A stretch of DNA of 47,760 nucleotides from Lapidilactobacillus gannanensis. Lineage in GTDB: Bacteria > Bacillota > Bacilli > Lactobacillales > Lactobacillaceae. Every line of letters begins with the position of its first letter. The stretch's first letter is position 1. The stretch lies in contig NZ_RHOT01000018.1 of the NCBI RefSeq assembly GCF_003946675.1, positions 1 to 47,760 on the forward strand, written 5' to 3'. Positions 1 through 8,725 of this stretch are shown here, in pieces. The notes under the pieces are model-generated. The model did no database searches and was not told the origin of the DNA. It saw nothing but the letters and a program-made list of their open reading frames with translations. A program made the translations under genes and the position numbers.

Positions 1-82
1 ACTGAAAGGATGTTTTTTTCGCTAAAGCTTCTCTGACCCCCACAAGTAAAACTTGTGGTTGCATTTCTACATAAGAAACAAA

Positions 83-125
83 AAGGCCTAGCCAAATGAG
101 CAAACACTCATTTGGACTAGACCTT
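83..125 (-). terminator. Terminator after the PTS IIB gene
   Basis: Inverted repeat with arms near 83-100 and 107-125 (AAATGAG / CTCATTT at the loop end). T runs flank it on both sides, so it could stop transcription in both directions. It lies about 20 bp past the stop codon of the IIB gene. Confidence 0.8.
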
Positions 126-146
126 TTTTTAATGGTTAATGACTAA

Positions 147-464
147 TTAAGCCATTAATTTCTCAGCTTGTGCCAAAACGGCATCGCCATCCATCATGCC
201 ATAAGAGCGCATGTCGATAACTTCAACTGGGATATTCTTGTCAGCTAATTTCTTCTGGAATTGGCTTAACATGAAACGTACTTGAGGTCCGAGCAACATA
301 ACATCAATCTTCTTTGATGCTAATTCGTTGTCGGCATCACTTGCAGCTGTAGCAAAGATATCAACATCGATACCTTTTGCTTCAGCAGCTTTTTGCATTT
401 TTGTAACTAAAAGGCTAGTAGACATACCAGCACTACATACGAGCATAATTGTTTTTTCAGCCAT
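147..464 (-). CDS. celA: PTS lactose/cellobiose-family IIB component
   Basis: 105 aa, the usual length for a free-standing IIB protein of the lactose/cellobiose PTS family. This cytoplasmic protein takes a phosphate from IIA on a cysteine and passes it to sugar entering through IIC. The N-terminal strand ending in CSAGMSTS carries the phospho-cysteine at residue 10, followed by the P-loop-like turn of the family. The start is ATG at 464 behind a clear AAGGAG site. IIA and IIC genes are not adjacent in the visible sequence. The gene has its own promoter and its own terminator, so it appears to be monocistronic, as some orphan IIB genes are. Substrate cannot be told from IIB alone; cellobiose or another beta-glucoside or chitobiose is likely. 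Confidence 0.88.
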   Translation of the reverse strand: MAEKTIMLVCSAGMSTSLLVTKMQKAAEAKGIDVDIFATAASDADNELASKKIDVMLLGPQVRFMLSQFQKKLADKNIPVEVIDMRSYGMMDGDAVLAQAEKLMA

Positions 465-491
465 AATATAAGCGCTCCTTTATTGTTTAAA

Positions 492-514
492 TGAAAGTGA
501 TTCAATCGCTTTCA
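492..514. promoter_or_regulatory. 23-bp dyad operator upstream of the PTS IIB gene
   Basis: Read on the minus strand, the half-sites TGAAAGCGATT and AATCACTTTCA are inverted copies with one mismatch in 11. The site lies just downstream of the predicted transcription start and 28 bp before the start codon, the position of a roadblock repressor site. The TGAAAGCG half resembles a catabolite response element (cre) but does not fully match WTGNAANCGNWNNCW, so either CcpA or a local regulator could bind. Confidence 0.6.
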
Positions 515-524
515 GTACAATCTA

Positions 525-553
525 ATATTAGTCTAAAAAATAGTAAGTGTCAA
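525..553 (-). promoter_or_regulatory. Promoter of the PTS IIB gene
   Basis: -35 TTGACA at 548-553, 17-bp spacer, -10 TAATAT at 525-530, reading toward the IIB gene. This is among the closest to the vegetative consensus in the window. Confidence 0.8.
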
Positions 554-562
554 TCATCTAAG

Positions 563-1597
563 TTAGATCAGGTCTAGACCAGGGGCCGCATTTAAACTTA
601 AATCCGCAAATTCATCATGATTATCCAGCTTAATCTGGGCAGCGGCGCCAATCATAGCGGCATTATCACCGCATAAACGTAACGGTGGCACGATTAAATC
701 GATCTCCGGAAACTTACTGGCGAGTTCCACAGTCATTTTCTCATGTAGTCCTTGGTTAGCAGCTACACCACCGGCAATAATCAATTGTTGCACTGGATAT
801 GCCACTAACGCGCGTAATGTCTTGCCAACTAAAACATCGCTAACACTGGCCTGAAAACTCGCAGCTAAATCAGCACGATTTAATTCTTCGCCAATTTGGT
901 CACCATGATGGACGCGATTAATGAACGCACTCTTTAACCCACTGAAACTAAAATCATAATTGTCTTCGTCAAGCATGGCCCGTGGGAAGTTAAAGGTATC
1001 GTGACCTTGATGTGCTAACTGATCTACTGCCTTACCAGCAGGATAATTAATTCCCAGAATCCGTCCTATTTTATCATAGGCTTCGCCGGCGGCATCGTCA
1101 CGAGTCTCACCTAATAAATGATATTCATCAGGTTTAGGTACCAAAACTAACTCCGTATGGCCACCAGACACAACTAGCGCCATAAACGGATAGCGCAGAG
1201 GTTTAACCAACTGGGCAGCGTAAATATGACCAGCCAGATGATTAACTGGAATCAAGGGTAGCTGATGCGCATATGCAATTGCTTTAGCCGCACTAATACC
1301 AATCAGAAGCGACCCCACTAAGCCGGGCCCATAAGTTACTGCCACTGCAGTTAAGTCAGCATAAGTAACCTGTGCTTCTGATAACGCTAGGTCAGTGCAA
1401 TGCAAAACCGCCTCAACATGGTGACGACTGGCCACTTCAGGCACAACACCACCAAAACGTTGATGACTTTTGATTTGAGTCGCAATTATATTACTTAAAA
1501 TTTTATGACCATTTTCGATTACGGCCACACTAGTTTCATCACAACTAGATTCAAACGCTAAAATAAGTTGTCGCTGATTATTCAAAAAAGACACCAC
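563..1597 (-). CDS. tsaD: tRNA N6-adenosine threonylcarbamoyltransferase TsaD
   Basis: 344 aa Kae1/TsaD protein. It transfers the threonylcarbamoyl group to A37 of ANN-decoding tRNAs (t6A), working with TsaB, TsaE and TsaC. The ASKHA-fold signatures are present: FESSCDETS near the N-terminus, NHLAGH with the metal ligands His120 and His124, the SGGHTEL loop, and the C-terminal GDNAAM segment. The frame opens with GTG at 1597 (a second GTG follows directly), 4 bp after the rimI stop, so translation is probably coupled. The ribosome site is weak. It is the last gene of tsaB-rimI-tsaD. Confidence 0.95.
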   Translation of the reverse strand: MVSFLNNQRQLILAFESSCDETSVAVIENGHKILSNIIATQIKSHQRFGGVVPEVASRHHVEAVLHCTDLALSEAQVTYADLTAVAVTYGPGLVGSLLIGISAAKAIAYAHQLPLIPVNHLAGHIYAAQLVKPLRYPFMALVVSGGHTELVLVPKPDEYHLLGETRDDAAGEAYDKIGRILGINYPAGKAVDQLAHQGHDTFNFPRAMLDEDNYDFSFSGLKSAFINRVHHGDQIGEELNRADLAASFQASVSDVLVGKTLRALVAYPVQQLIIAGGVAANQGLHEKMTVELASKFPEIDLIVPPLRLCGDNAAMIGAAAQIKLDNHDEFADLSLNAAPGLDLI

Positions 1598-1601
1598 GCT
1601 A

Positions 1602-2150
1602 TTACTTTTTATTTAATGATAAACACATTGAAACAGCATCAGAATGATCGTAGTCATAGTAATTGACTCTCACTTTCTGATCAATAAATCCTAATTGATG
1701 ATATAAATTTAGAGCTGGTAAATTATCGGTACGGGCTTCCAGGGTAACGATTTGACATTGATGTGCTTGCGCGACAACAATCATTTTTTTCATCAAAAAA
1801 CGTCCCAGACCACGACCCTGCCAATCCTTCGCTATCGCCAAGTTCGTAATATGACTCTCGCGAAATTTCAACCAGCACCCAATATAGCCAATTAACTGAT
1901 CATCAGGCGTAAACAATCCCCAGTATAATCGTTGACTTTGATGATTGATTTCGTTCAGGAAGACCCAGCGACTCCAAGGTAACATGCCAGCATATAGTTC
2001 ACGCTCGACCACTAACACTTGGTCCAAATCGCCGGCAACTAAGGGACGCAAATAGTAATCATGACCAGCTAAGGTAAATAAATAGGGGTACTTCATTGCA
2101 GACACCTGCTTAGAGCGCCAAGGTAACCACTGTCTAAACTTCTTCAACAT
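1602..2150 (-). CDS. rimI: Ribosomal protein S18-alanine-type N-acetyltransferase RimI
   Basis: 182 aa GNAT acetyltransferase. The acetyl-CoA loop is [10 protein letters not shown], and the C-terminal half has the N-x-x-A-x-x-L-Y-x-x-x-G-F pattern ([13 protein letters not shown]). Its place between tsaB and tsaD is the standard setting of RimI, which acetylates the N-terminus of S18 in the type case. It is about 20-30 residues longer at the N-terminus than the usual RimI; the ATG at residue 19, giving MKYPYLF, could be the true start. The 5' end overlaps tsaB by 17 bp. Confidence 0.88.
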   Translation of the reverse strand: MLKKFRQWLPWRSKQVSAMKYPYLFTLAGHDYYLRPLVAGDLDQVLVVERELYAGMLPWSRWVFLNEINHQSQRLYWGLFTPDDQLIGYIGCWLKFRESHITNLAIAKDWQGRGLGRFLMKKMIVVAQAHQCQIVTLEARTDNLPALNLYHQLGFIDQKVRVNYYDYDHSDAVSMCLSLNKK

Positions 2151-2877
2151 AATTTGTTTTTGGCGCGTCCGGATGAGCTTTCAACCAATTGGCTTCAGCT
2201 TCAGTCGGTCTTAAATAATTGGGAACTAAGGCATTTAAATCTGACACTAAGTTCGTTTCAGCTACTAACAAGTTAAAGTTCCCCGCTAAAGGTTGTGCTG
2301 CTAAGCCACTAGCGATTTGTAATTGTTTTGTTGGTAATGCCTGTCGGAAAAATTCCTCCTGCTCACTAGTTAAGCTACCAGCCAAAATCACTTTTTCCTG
2401 AGCCAACTGCTTAATAGCAGTGACAATTTGAGCAGCACTTAAATAAACATCTGGTCGAACAGCTGATACATGTGACTGCTGCCACTGGTAAAAGCCAGTG
2501 AAGAAACAGTCCCGCCGCGCATCAATCAAAGGTACCACCACTTGTTCTTGTGTTGCCAGTGCCCATGGTGTCGTTAGTGCCGCCAAACTGGAAATTGCAT
2601 ACAATGGCTTAGCCAGTGTCCAGGCCAGCGTTTTGGCAGTTGTCACTGCGATTCGCACCCCAGTATAGGAGCCAGGACCTAAAGTAACCACAAATCGATC
2701 AATTGACTGAATTGAAGTTTGTGCCAATTTCAAAGCCTGATCAATTGCTGGCATTAACGTCGTACTATGATTCTTTGCACAGGCTGTTTGAATCTGGGCA
2801 ATTGGTTGCTGGTCGGCAATCACCGCCACGCTTAAGGGAATATTGGAAGTATCTAAAGCAAGGGTCAACACAAGCAC
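2134..2877 (-). CDS. tsaB: tRNA threonylcarbamoyladenosine biosynthesis protein TsaB
   Basis: TsaB is the inactive paralog and scaffold of TsaD in t6A synthesis. The N-terminal LALDTSN segment and the GPGSYTGVRIA loop (a family hallmark) are present. An open frame extends up to 2943, but its first 20 or so residues do not look like TsaB. I chose GTG at 2877 (LVLTLALDTS), behind AAAGAGG; a GTG two codons later at 2871 is equally possible. It is first gene of the tsaB-rimI-tsaD unit and overlaps rimI by 17 bp. The product is about 247 aa, normal for the family. Confidence 0.92.
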   Translation of the reverse strand: MLVLTLALDTSNIPLSVAVIADQQPIAQIQTACAKNHSTTLMPAIDQALKLAQTSIQSIDRFVVTLGPGSYTGVRIAVTTAKTLAWTLAKPLYAISSLAALTTPWALATQEQVVVPLIDARRDCFFTGFYQWQQSHVSAVRPDVYLSAAQIVTAIKQLAQEKVILAGSLTSEQEEFFRQALPTKQLQIASGLAAQPLAGNFNLLVAETNLVSDLNALVPNYLRPTEAEANWLKAHPDAPKTNYVEEV

Positions 2878-2905
2878 TGCGCCTCTTTCTGAAATGAATA
2901 GTTTT

Positions 2906-2933
2906 ATTTTAACATAAAAAGACCTAGTTGTAA
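2906..2933 (-). promoter_or_regulatory. Promoter of tsaB-rimI-tsaD
   Basis: Extended -10 TGTTAAAAT (TAAAAT at 2906-2911) with TTACAA at 2928-2933 and a 16-bp spacer. The -35 lies inside the folT terminator hairpin, so stop and restart signals share DNA. Confidence 0.5.
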
Positions 2934-2948
2934 GTGACGACAACTAGG
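2911..2948 (-). terminator. Terminator of folT
   Basis: Perfect 9-bp stem CCTAGTTGT / ACAACTAGG (2923-2931 and 2940-2948), 8-nt loop, followed on the minus strand by TCTTTTTA. Confidence 0.88.
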
Positions 2949-3028
2949 CTAATAACAATTGAACGCTGCCAAACTATGAGCGAAATGACCTGTTTAGTCA
3001 CGATTGAGTAGCTGACAACAGCAAACTT

Positions 3029-3565
3029 TTAAGCGTTCAAACGTTGCTCTAAATGTAGTTTAGCGACTGCTTTTAACAAGAAATAAATACCCAAGTAGTA
3101 AATGGGAATCATAATCAATTCCTTGGGCAACCGCGTCAAAAATAACGGCCAGAAATTGGCACCATACATGTAATGTAGTAATACCGTATTTAAGAACAAA
3201 TTACTGCCTAAATTAATGATCCCCGCAACTGCCAATACTCGCCACCAAACTGGTTGGGGCATGTGACGTTGATCTAACAACCAACCAAAGATAAAGCCAC
3301 TAAAAATGGCAACCAAGGTGAAACCAAAGTTAAAGCTACCCATTGGTAATAGAATTGCACCGATCAAATCACTTACACCACCAGCAATGGCTGCATAAAA
3401 TGGCCCATACCAATAGCCAATTAAGGCGCTAACTAAAAATGTTGCCGACACCTTAAGAAAATTTGTACCAAACGAAAAGCGGCCCACAACTAATTGCATT
3501 GCAATAAGGACCGCCAAAAAGACCAACTTTCGCGTAGCCAAGCCACGCCGCGTTGTTTTCTGCAT
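3029..3565 (-). CDS. folT: Folate ECF transporter S component FolT
   Basis: 178 aa, about six hydrophobic segments, no ATPase domain: the layout of an ECF S component (substrate-binding membrane subunit) that docks on the shared EcfA-A'-T module. The arginine-rich N-terminus followed by RKLVFLAVLIAMQLVVGRFS is typical of the family. The tetrahydrofolate riboswitch directly upstream identifies the substrate as folate. Start ATG at 3565 behind AAAGGAG, which also lies in a short CTCC/GGAG hairpin of the riboswitch platform. It is monocistronic, between its own promoter and terminator. Confidence 0.92.
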   Translation of the reverse strand: MQKTTRRGLATRKLVFLAVLIAMQLVVGRFSFGTNFLKVSATFLVSALIGYWYGPFYAAIAGGVSDLIGAILLPMGSFNFGFTLVAIFSGFIFGWLLDQRHMPQPVWWRVLAVAGIINLGSNLFLNTVLLHYMYGANFWPLFLTRLPKELIMIPIYYLGIYFLLKAVAKLHLEQRLNA

Positions 3566-3574
3566 AATTGAACA

Positions 3575-3695
3575 CTCCTTTTTTGGAGCGCCACTAAAAA
3601 AAGCGGCGAATGCGGTGAATAAATCGCGAATTAATTCTTCGTCCGATGTTCACATTCCGTTCCATCAGCACTTAACGCTTACTCACCTACTCCGA
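3575..3695 (-). ncRNA. Tetrahydrofolate (THF) riboswitch
   Basis: The minus strand from 3693 down shows the THF aptamer core: GGAGTAGGTGAGTAAGCG, then GTTAAGTG, the hairpin GATG...CATC enclosing GAACGGAATGTG, GGACGAAG, and a closing strand TTATTCACC that pairs with GGTGAGTAA. Downstream come a CGCCGC/GTGGCG hairpin and a CTCC-AAAAAA-GGAG hairpin over the folT ribosome site, which suggests control of translation start. I cannot decide from sequence which fold wins when folate is bound; known cases turn expression off. Confidence 0.9.
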
Positions 3696-3704
3696 ATATT
3701 TTTA

Positions 3705-3733
3705 ATCATAGAGTATTCCACTTTAAAAGGCAA
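3705..3733 (-). promoter_or_regulatory. Promoter of the folT riboswitch transcript
   Basis: -35 TTGCCT at 3728-3733, 17-bp spacer, -10 TATGAT at 3705-3710. The expected start is only a few bases before the aptamer. Confidence 0.7.
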
Positions 3734-3766
3734 GAAATTAAGTTGTGCTCAATTAAATAATTAAAA

Positions 3767-4519
3767 TCATGAACGTTTTTGCCAAGTAACATCAGCTTCT
3801 GCAGCAACTTCAGTTCCGCGGGTAATCCGATGAGCTGTTGTCAAAGCTGGTGTTTCTGTCAATTGCGTCTGACTCACAATATTTTCACCATAACGCGTTT
3901 CACGTTCGTAGCGAATCAACATTGTGCTAATTTGGTGATCACGCAAGAAATCACCAGGTAAACTATCCAACATCCAATCAAAATAATGCACATTATTGAC
4001 GTGTCGATTAGAGTCAATATCAAAATAACGCACTTGATAATCCTTTTGATAATCAACAGCGGTCCAATCGCGTTTAACTAATTTTGGAAAACGCACTACC
4101 GTAGCTGAGTAGTCTGAACAAGCATCCAAATGCAATTCTGCCACAGGTAATTGGATCATCCGGCGAGTTGCAAAACTCATAATTACCCAAATACTGTGCA
4201 CTGTCACAATCGGATGACTGTGCTCATCAAGTAAGAAATAATCACGATAACAGAAAAATTTATTAAATTGAGGCACGCCGGTTTTAGCCGTCACAAATTC
4301 GTGTTGGCGTGGTAAACGTTCAATCTCAATCTGGTATTCAGTCGTGACCCAGCCTAGCGCCATAGCTGCTAATTGTGTCGGACCGGCGCCAAACTCCTGC
4401 AGTTGATGTTCTGATGCTAGAACAAGATGATCCATTAAAGCCGACAAATGCATAGTTCCTTGGGCATCACATTCAAAAAAAGGAACTTGAAACTTCTCTG
4501 AGTAATACGAGACTGTCAT
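3767..4519 (-). CDS. Acyl-ACP thioesterase (FatA/FatB-like, double hotdog)
   Basis: 250 aa with two hotdog halves; the second begins near YQVRYFDIDSNRHVNNVHYFDWML, the pattern that in plant and bacterial acyl-ACP thioesterases carries the active-site Asp/Asn/His. It should release free fatty acids from acyl-ACP in the cytoplasm. The open frame continues six codons upstream, but ATG at 4519 fits the AGTAGG ribosome site better. It lies downstream of rsmI with a 34-bp gap and may be the last gene of the dnaX-to-rsmI run. Physiological acyl substrate not known. Confidence 0.88.
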   Translation of the reverse strand: MTVSYYSEKFQVPFFECDAQGTMHLSALMDHLVLASEHQLQEFGAGPTQLAAMALGWVTTEYQIEIERLPRQHEFVTAKTGVPQFNKFFCYRDYFLLDEHSHPIVTVHSIWVIMSFATRRMIQLPVAELHLDACSDYSATVVRFPKLVKRDWTAVDYQKDYQVRYFDIDSNRHVNNVHYFDWMLDSLPGDFLRDHQISTMLIRYERETRYGENIVSQTQLTETPALTTAHRITRGTEVAAEADVTWQKRS

Positions 4520-4553
4520 TAATACGCCTACTTTCAAATTAATCTAAGTCCGA

Positions 4554-5432
4554 CTAACCTAACTGATGATACCGCTGATACACTTCCTGACGCGATAAAT
4601 CATAGCGATTAGCAACTTGTTTAATCGCAGCATTAGGTCGCATACCCTCATCAATTAAAGCCGTCACAGCGGCCTGTAATGCGACGTCAGACAAATCAGC
4701 GGCTGCCGCTTCAACCTTAGGAAGCTGCCCGGCAATTAAAATCACATACTCCCCGCGAGGTTCATGGCTCTGATACCACGCTTGCAACTCCGCTAAAGTG
4801 CCACGTTCAAATGATTCATGTAGCTTAGTTAGCTCGCGCCCTAAAACAAGTTGCCGCTCAGTCGCAAAAAAAGTCGCTAAATCAGCTAATGTTCGTTGTA
4901 AATGATGTGGCGATTCATAAAGAATCACCGTTTCCGGATGATCGACTAACTGTTCTAATGCCGCCCGCAACAATTTCTTCTTACGAGGCAAAAAACCATA
5001 AAAATAAAATGGTTGTGGCGCTAATCCCGAAGCAATCAAAGCCGTGATTCCGGCACTAGCACCAGGTAACGGCACCACAGGAATGTCTTCGGCAATGGCC
5101 GCAACTACCAATTCATGACCGGGGTCAGAAATAGAGGGTAGGCCCGCATCAGACACTTGGGCAATCGAATGACCAGCTTCTAGTTCCGCAATTAACTCCG
5201 GAATCCGCTGCTGCGTATTATGCTCATGAAAACTGATTTGCGACGTTTTAATTTCAAAATGGGCCAATAGTTTCCCCGTGTTGCGTGTATCCTCGGAAGC
5301 CACTAAATCCACATCCTGCAATGTTTTTAAGGTTCGGACAGTAATATCATCTAAATTACCAATTGGTGTAGGCACTAAAAAAAGAGTGCCCTTTTTCGTA
5401 GGTTCAAAACTTTTTTGAATCTGCAAAATCAT
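4554..5432 (-). CDS. rsmI: 16S rRNA (cytidine1402-2'-O)-methyltransferase RsmI
   Basis: 292 aa from ATG at 5432, chosen because AAGGAGG stands right before it; the frame is open 31 codons further up without family similarity. SAM-dependent tetrapyrrole-methylase fold: GTLFLVPTPIGNLDDIT at the N-terminus, SEDTRNT, SDAGLPSISDPG and PLPGASA (SAM and substrate loops). It 2'-O-methylates C1402 of 16S rRNA in the decoding centre. It follows yabA by 10 bp, the usual Firmicutes arrangement. Confidence 0.95.
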   Translation of the reverse strand: MILQIQKSFEPTKKGTLFLVPTPIGNLDDITVRTLKTLQDVDLVASEDTRNTGKLLAHFEIKTSQISFHEHNTQQRIPELIAELEAGHSIAQVSDAGLPSISDPGHELVVAAIAEDIPVVPLPGASAGITALIASGLAPQPFYFYGFLPRKKKLLRAALEQLVDHPETVILYESPHHLQRTLADLATFFATERQLVLGRELTKLHESFERGTLAELQAWYQSHEPRGEYVILIAGQLPKVEAAAADLSDVALQAAVTALIDEGMRPNAAIKQVANRYDLSRQEVYQRYHQLG

Positions 5433-5442
5433 GGCCTCCTTT

Positions 5443-5793
5443 TTAATGGTTGGTACGATTACCGCTACCATAAATAATCGCGGTACAAAATGCACATGGT
5501 TCATTATTTTCACGGCGAGCACCATACATCATATTACAAATATGGTAACCAGCATCGTATAATTTCTCCAAATTACGCCGTGAGGGCAACATCTCATCTT
5601 TCTGACTACCATGTTCTGACTGTGGCGCCAAATCGTTTAAACGACCCCTTAAATGCTTATTTTCAATAACGAGTTCGGCATTTTGTTCTAAAACATTATT
5701 CAGCTCCTGCCGAAACTTGGCAAGGTCATGAGCGAGGTTATCGGCTTCTGCTGACAAACGCTGAAAATCTGTAAAAGGATCAGGCTGATTCAT
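5443..5793 (-). CDS. yabA: Replication initiation control protein YabA
   Basis: 116 aa. The N-terminal half is an alpha-helical coiled coil (tetramerisation). The C-terminal half has the zinc-binding set His84, Cys86, Cys100, Cys103 (GYHIC ... PCAFC). YabA bridges DnaA and the DnaN clamp and restrains initiation. Start ATG at 5793 overlaps the holB stop as ATGA, so translation is coupled. A charged, poorly conserved linker lies near residues 55-70. Confidence 0.94.
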   Translation of the reverse strand: MNQPDPFTDFQRLSAEADNLAHDLAKFRQELNNVLEQNAELVIENKHLRGRLNDLAPQSEHGSQKDEMLPSRRNLEKLYDAGYHICNMMYGARRENNEPCAFCTAIIYGSGNRTNH

Positions 5794-6779
5794 TTAAAAT
5801 TTCCCTCTTTTATCATAAAAAATTGTAAGGATAACTGCTCTAATACATTCTGAAAAGTCACATTGGCATGTAATAATTGTTTCATTTGTAAAACTTCTGT
5901 CAGACTGGCAGTTAGCTGACCACTGGTTATTTTCCCGGCCACATGTTGATAACTTGGTTCTTGCTGCGGCCACTTTAATGGTTGCGCCAAGGAGAACTTA
6001 GCGGTAAATAAGTCACTAAAGACAATCAATAACATTTCTTGGCACAGGTCTTGTAACAAGTTTCCCTTAAAAGCCGGCAAAATCGTTGTCTGAACTTGTG
6101 GGAAGGCTAGCGCATCCCCCAGTGCAAGCCGCGGCCACCATTGCGCAAAGGAAGAGATTTTTTCCTTCAATTGCTCGTCTTCGGCTAATTCAGCTAACTG
6201 GCTCTGATTTAAAGTTGTTTGTGCCAATAATTGACTCAGCTCTTGATTGAAACCTAAATCTGACAAGCTTTGAACACGCTGAGTTAAATCAGGCTCTGGT
6301 AACATCATTGTTTGCACTCGTGAACGAATGGTCGGCAAAATCTGACTTTCTTGCGTTGTTGTTAAAATGATCAACACTTGACTAACGGGCTCTTCCAAGA
6401 ACTTCAGTAACGAATTAGCCGCCGGAATCGTCATTTTGTCAGCGTCCTCAATAACAAAAATCCGCCAACTACCATAACCACTTTTGGATAATTCTTCTTT
6501 CAAATGTCGCGTATCATCGACGGAAATCGTCTTGGTCGTGCTATTAAGCACTAAATAGTCAGGATTATTGCCTTCAATGATTCGCTGGCACTCATGACAC
6601 TGACCACAAGGAAAACCTGCCGTCGTCAAGTGATCACAGAACAAGCGTTGGGCAAGCCATTGAGCTAGTGGCAGTGCATTAGCTCGCACTGACTCGACAA
6701 ATAGATAGGCATGACTAAGCTCGTCTTGTTGAATTAAATTTTGAAAATGCGTTTTTAGTTGCTTAATTGTTATTTCCAC
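5790..6779 (-). CDS. holB: DNA polymerase III delta' subunit
   Basis: 329 aa clamp-loader subunit. The N-terminal RuvB-like module has a Cys4 zinc knuckle (C near 48, then CGQCHEC around residues 58-65) and the SRC-like arginine segment IRSRVQ. The normal Walker A loop is missing, as expected for delta', which does not hydrolyse ATP. GTG start at 6779 behind TTAGGA. Placed between darA and yabA, with dnaX (tau/gamma) upstream in the same cluster. Confidence 0.92.
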   Translation of the reverse strand: MEITIKQLKTHFQNLIQQDELSHAYLFVESVRANALPLAQWLAQRLFCDHLTTAGFPCGQCHECQRIIEGNNPDYLVLNSTTKTISVDDTRHLKEELSKSGYGSWRIFVIEDADKMTIPAANSLLKFLEEPVSQVLIILTTTQESQILPTIRSRVQTMMLPEPDLTQRVQSLSDLGFNQELSQLLAQTTLNQSQLAELAEDEQLKEKISSFAQWWPRLALGDALAFPQVQTTILPAFKGNLLQDLCQEMLLIVFSDLFTAKFSLAQPLKWPQQEPSYQHVAGKITSGQLTASLTEVLQMKQLLHANVTFQNVLEQLSLQFFMIKEGNFK

Positions 6780-6793
6780 AAGAAATCCTAACT

Positions 6794-7135
<342 letters not shown>

Positions 7136-7771
7136 CTAAATATTTGCTGTGAGATAAGTTGTAATAACTGTCTGGCAGTCTTGAATCACTTTAGTCAGCG
7201 ATTGTTGCGCATCAACTTTTTTGATTCTTGTCGGATTATTGGCCGCTAAGTCTAGATAAGCTTGGCGAACACGCTGATGAAATTCAAGCTTTTGACCTTC
7301 TAAACGATCAAAACCTTGACCAAGCTTCTGCACTCGCTGCAAGCCTATTTCAACTGGCAAATCTAAATAAATCGTTAAATCTGGTAATTTACCCTGAATG
7401 GCAAAATCATTTAATTGGGCGACTTTTTGAGCACCTAATTGTCGTCCGCCACCTTGATAAGCAACCGAACTATCAACATAACGATCGCACAAAACAATTT
7501 GACCAGCTGCCAGTGCCGGTTCAACCACCTCTACTAGGTGTTGCCGCCGTGATGCCGCATAGAGCAAAGCCTCGGTCCAATCATCCATTGCTGAGTTCTC
7601 AACATCTAAAATAATTTGCCGAATTTTTTCAGCAATTTGACTGCCGCCAGGCTCCCGAGTAATCAAAACTTTTGCTTGCTTTTTTTGACGTAAATCTTCA
7701 GCAATCGCTTGAATGACCGTGGACTTGCCAGCACCATCTGGTCCTTCAAAAGAAATAAAACAACCTGCCAT
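7136..7771 (-). CDS. tmk: Thymidylate kinase
   Basis: 211 aa from ATG at 7771 (TAGAGG ribosome site); six upstream codons are open but not family-like. P-loop GPDGAGKST, the DRYVDSSVAYQGGGR segment that binds dTMP, and a lid region near LEGQKLEF. Phosphorylates dTMP to dTDP for DNA synthesis. Sits in the recR-yaaL-tmk-darA-holB run. Confidence 0.95.
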   Translation of the reverse strand: MAGCFISFEGPDGAGKSTVIQAIAEDLRQKKQAKVLITREPGGSQIAEKIRQIILDVENSAMDDWTEALLYAASRRQHLVEVVEPALAAGQIVLCDRYVDSSVAYQGGGRQLGAQKVAQLNDFAIQGKLPDLTIYLDLPVEIGLQRVQKLGQGFDRLEGQKLEFHQRVRQAYLDLAANNPTRIKKVDAQQSLTKVIQDCQTVITTYLTANI

Positions 7772-7861
7772 AACAACCTCTACCTTCATTGTACCTTAAA
7801 ATCAAATTATTCTTATGATTGACGCTTGTTTAACTGATTATCCTTAATAACACTGCACTGA

Positions 7862-8107
7862 TTAATCAATCCGAGTAATTGCTTGACTGATGACTGCTGC
7901 TTTAGTGCCGCGATGCCGTGCTTCATTATAAAGTAAATTAAATTTTGCCTGTTGTAATTTAACACTTTCAGCAAATTGACCGCCTAATTCGGCATCTTGC
8001 AATTCAACCCGTCGTAAACGTAGTAATTGATCTTGAACATCCACTATTTCTGCGCGTAACTCATCATCACCTTGTCGCCGCAAAAGTTGTTTTTTTCGCG
8101 AAAACAT
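7862..8107 (-). CDS. yaaL: YaaL family protein (DUF2508)
   Basis: 81 aa, highly charged, helical, starting with a basic MFSRKKQLLRR segment. Length and its place directly after recR (3-bp gap) match the YaaL/DUF2508 family. ATG at 8107 behind GGAGATG. No catalytic motif can be seen and the function of the family is not known; the position suggests it travels with recR. Identification rests on size, composition and synteny more than on a sharp motif. Confidence 0.78.
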   Translation of the reverse strand: MFSRKKQLLRRQGDDELRAEIVDVQDQLLRLRRVELQDAELGGQFAESVKLQQAKFNLLYNEARHRGTKAAVISQAITRID

Positions 8108-8110
8108 GCA

Positions 8111-8707
8111 CTACATCTCCTGTCGGCCTTCAACAGCACGTTGTAAGGTCATTTCATCTGCATATTCAATATCTGAGCCGACCGATAAACCATGCGCTAA
8201 CCGGGTAACTTTGATTCCTGCCGGCTTAATCAAACGAGCCAAATACATCGCTGTTGCTTCGCCCTCAGGTGAAGCATTAGTCGCAATAATCACTTCGTTA
8301 ACATCACTATGCTGCAACCGTTTGATCAGTGGCGCAATATTCAGGTCTTCTGGCCCCTTACCATCCATCGGCGACAAAACACCATGTAGGACATGATAAA
8401 GGCCATGATAGTCATCCATCTTTTCCAGCGCCATAATATCTTTTGGTTGTTCAACCACAAGAATTTCTTGCTGATTACGGCTAGTATCACGACAAATCTC
8501 GCAAGGATCAGTATCGGTAATATTACCGCAAATACTGCAATAATGAAGATCTTTTTTTGCTTGTAATAAACTCTCAGCAAACTCTTTAACCGTAGTTTCG
8601 TCCATATCAATCGTATAAAAGGCCAGCCGAGTTGCAGATTTACTACCAATTCCTGGCAATTTCATATAACTGTCGATCAGCTTGGCAATTGCTTCTGGGT
8701 ACTGCAT
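8111..8707 (-). CDS. recR: Recombination mediator RecR
   Basis: 198 aa. Helix-hairpin-helix near [14 protein letters not shown] (residues 18-30), Cys4 zinc finger with Cys57, Cys60, Cys69 and Cys72, then a Toprim domain ([12 protein letters not shown]) and the C-terminal ATP-like Walker B-type segment. RecR works with RecO/RecF in loading RecA at gaps. ATG at 8707, 18 bp after ebfC. Confidence 0.96.
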   Translation of the reverse strand: MQYPEAIAKLIDSYMKLPGIGSKSATRLAFYTIDMDETTVKEFAESLLQAKKDLHYCSICGNITDTDPCEICRDTSRNQQEILVVEQPKDIMALEKMDDYHGLYHVLHGVLSPMDGKGPEDLNIAPLIKRLQHSDVNEVIIATNASPEGEATAMYLARLIKPAGIKVTRLAHGLSVGSDIEYADEMTLQRAVEGRQEM

Positions 8708-8725
8708 TTTTTAACCACCTATACT

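Noticed and set aside
40..58. 8-bp hairpin CCACAAGT-AAA-ACTTGTGG
   Set aside because: No T-run on either side and no gene beside it within the window; too little to call a terminator.
2219..2897. Plus-strand open frames inside tsaB
   Set aside because: They lie opposite a well-supported gene, lack ribosome sites and show no family motifs.
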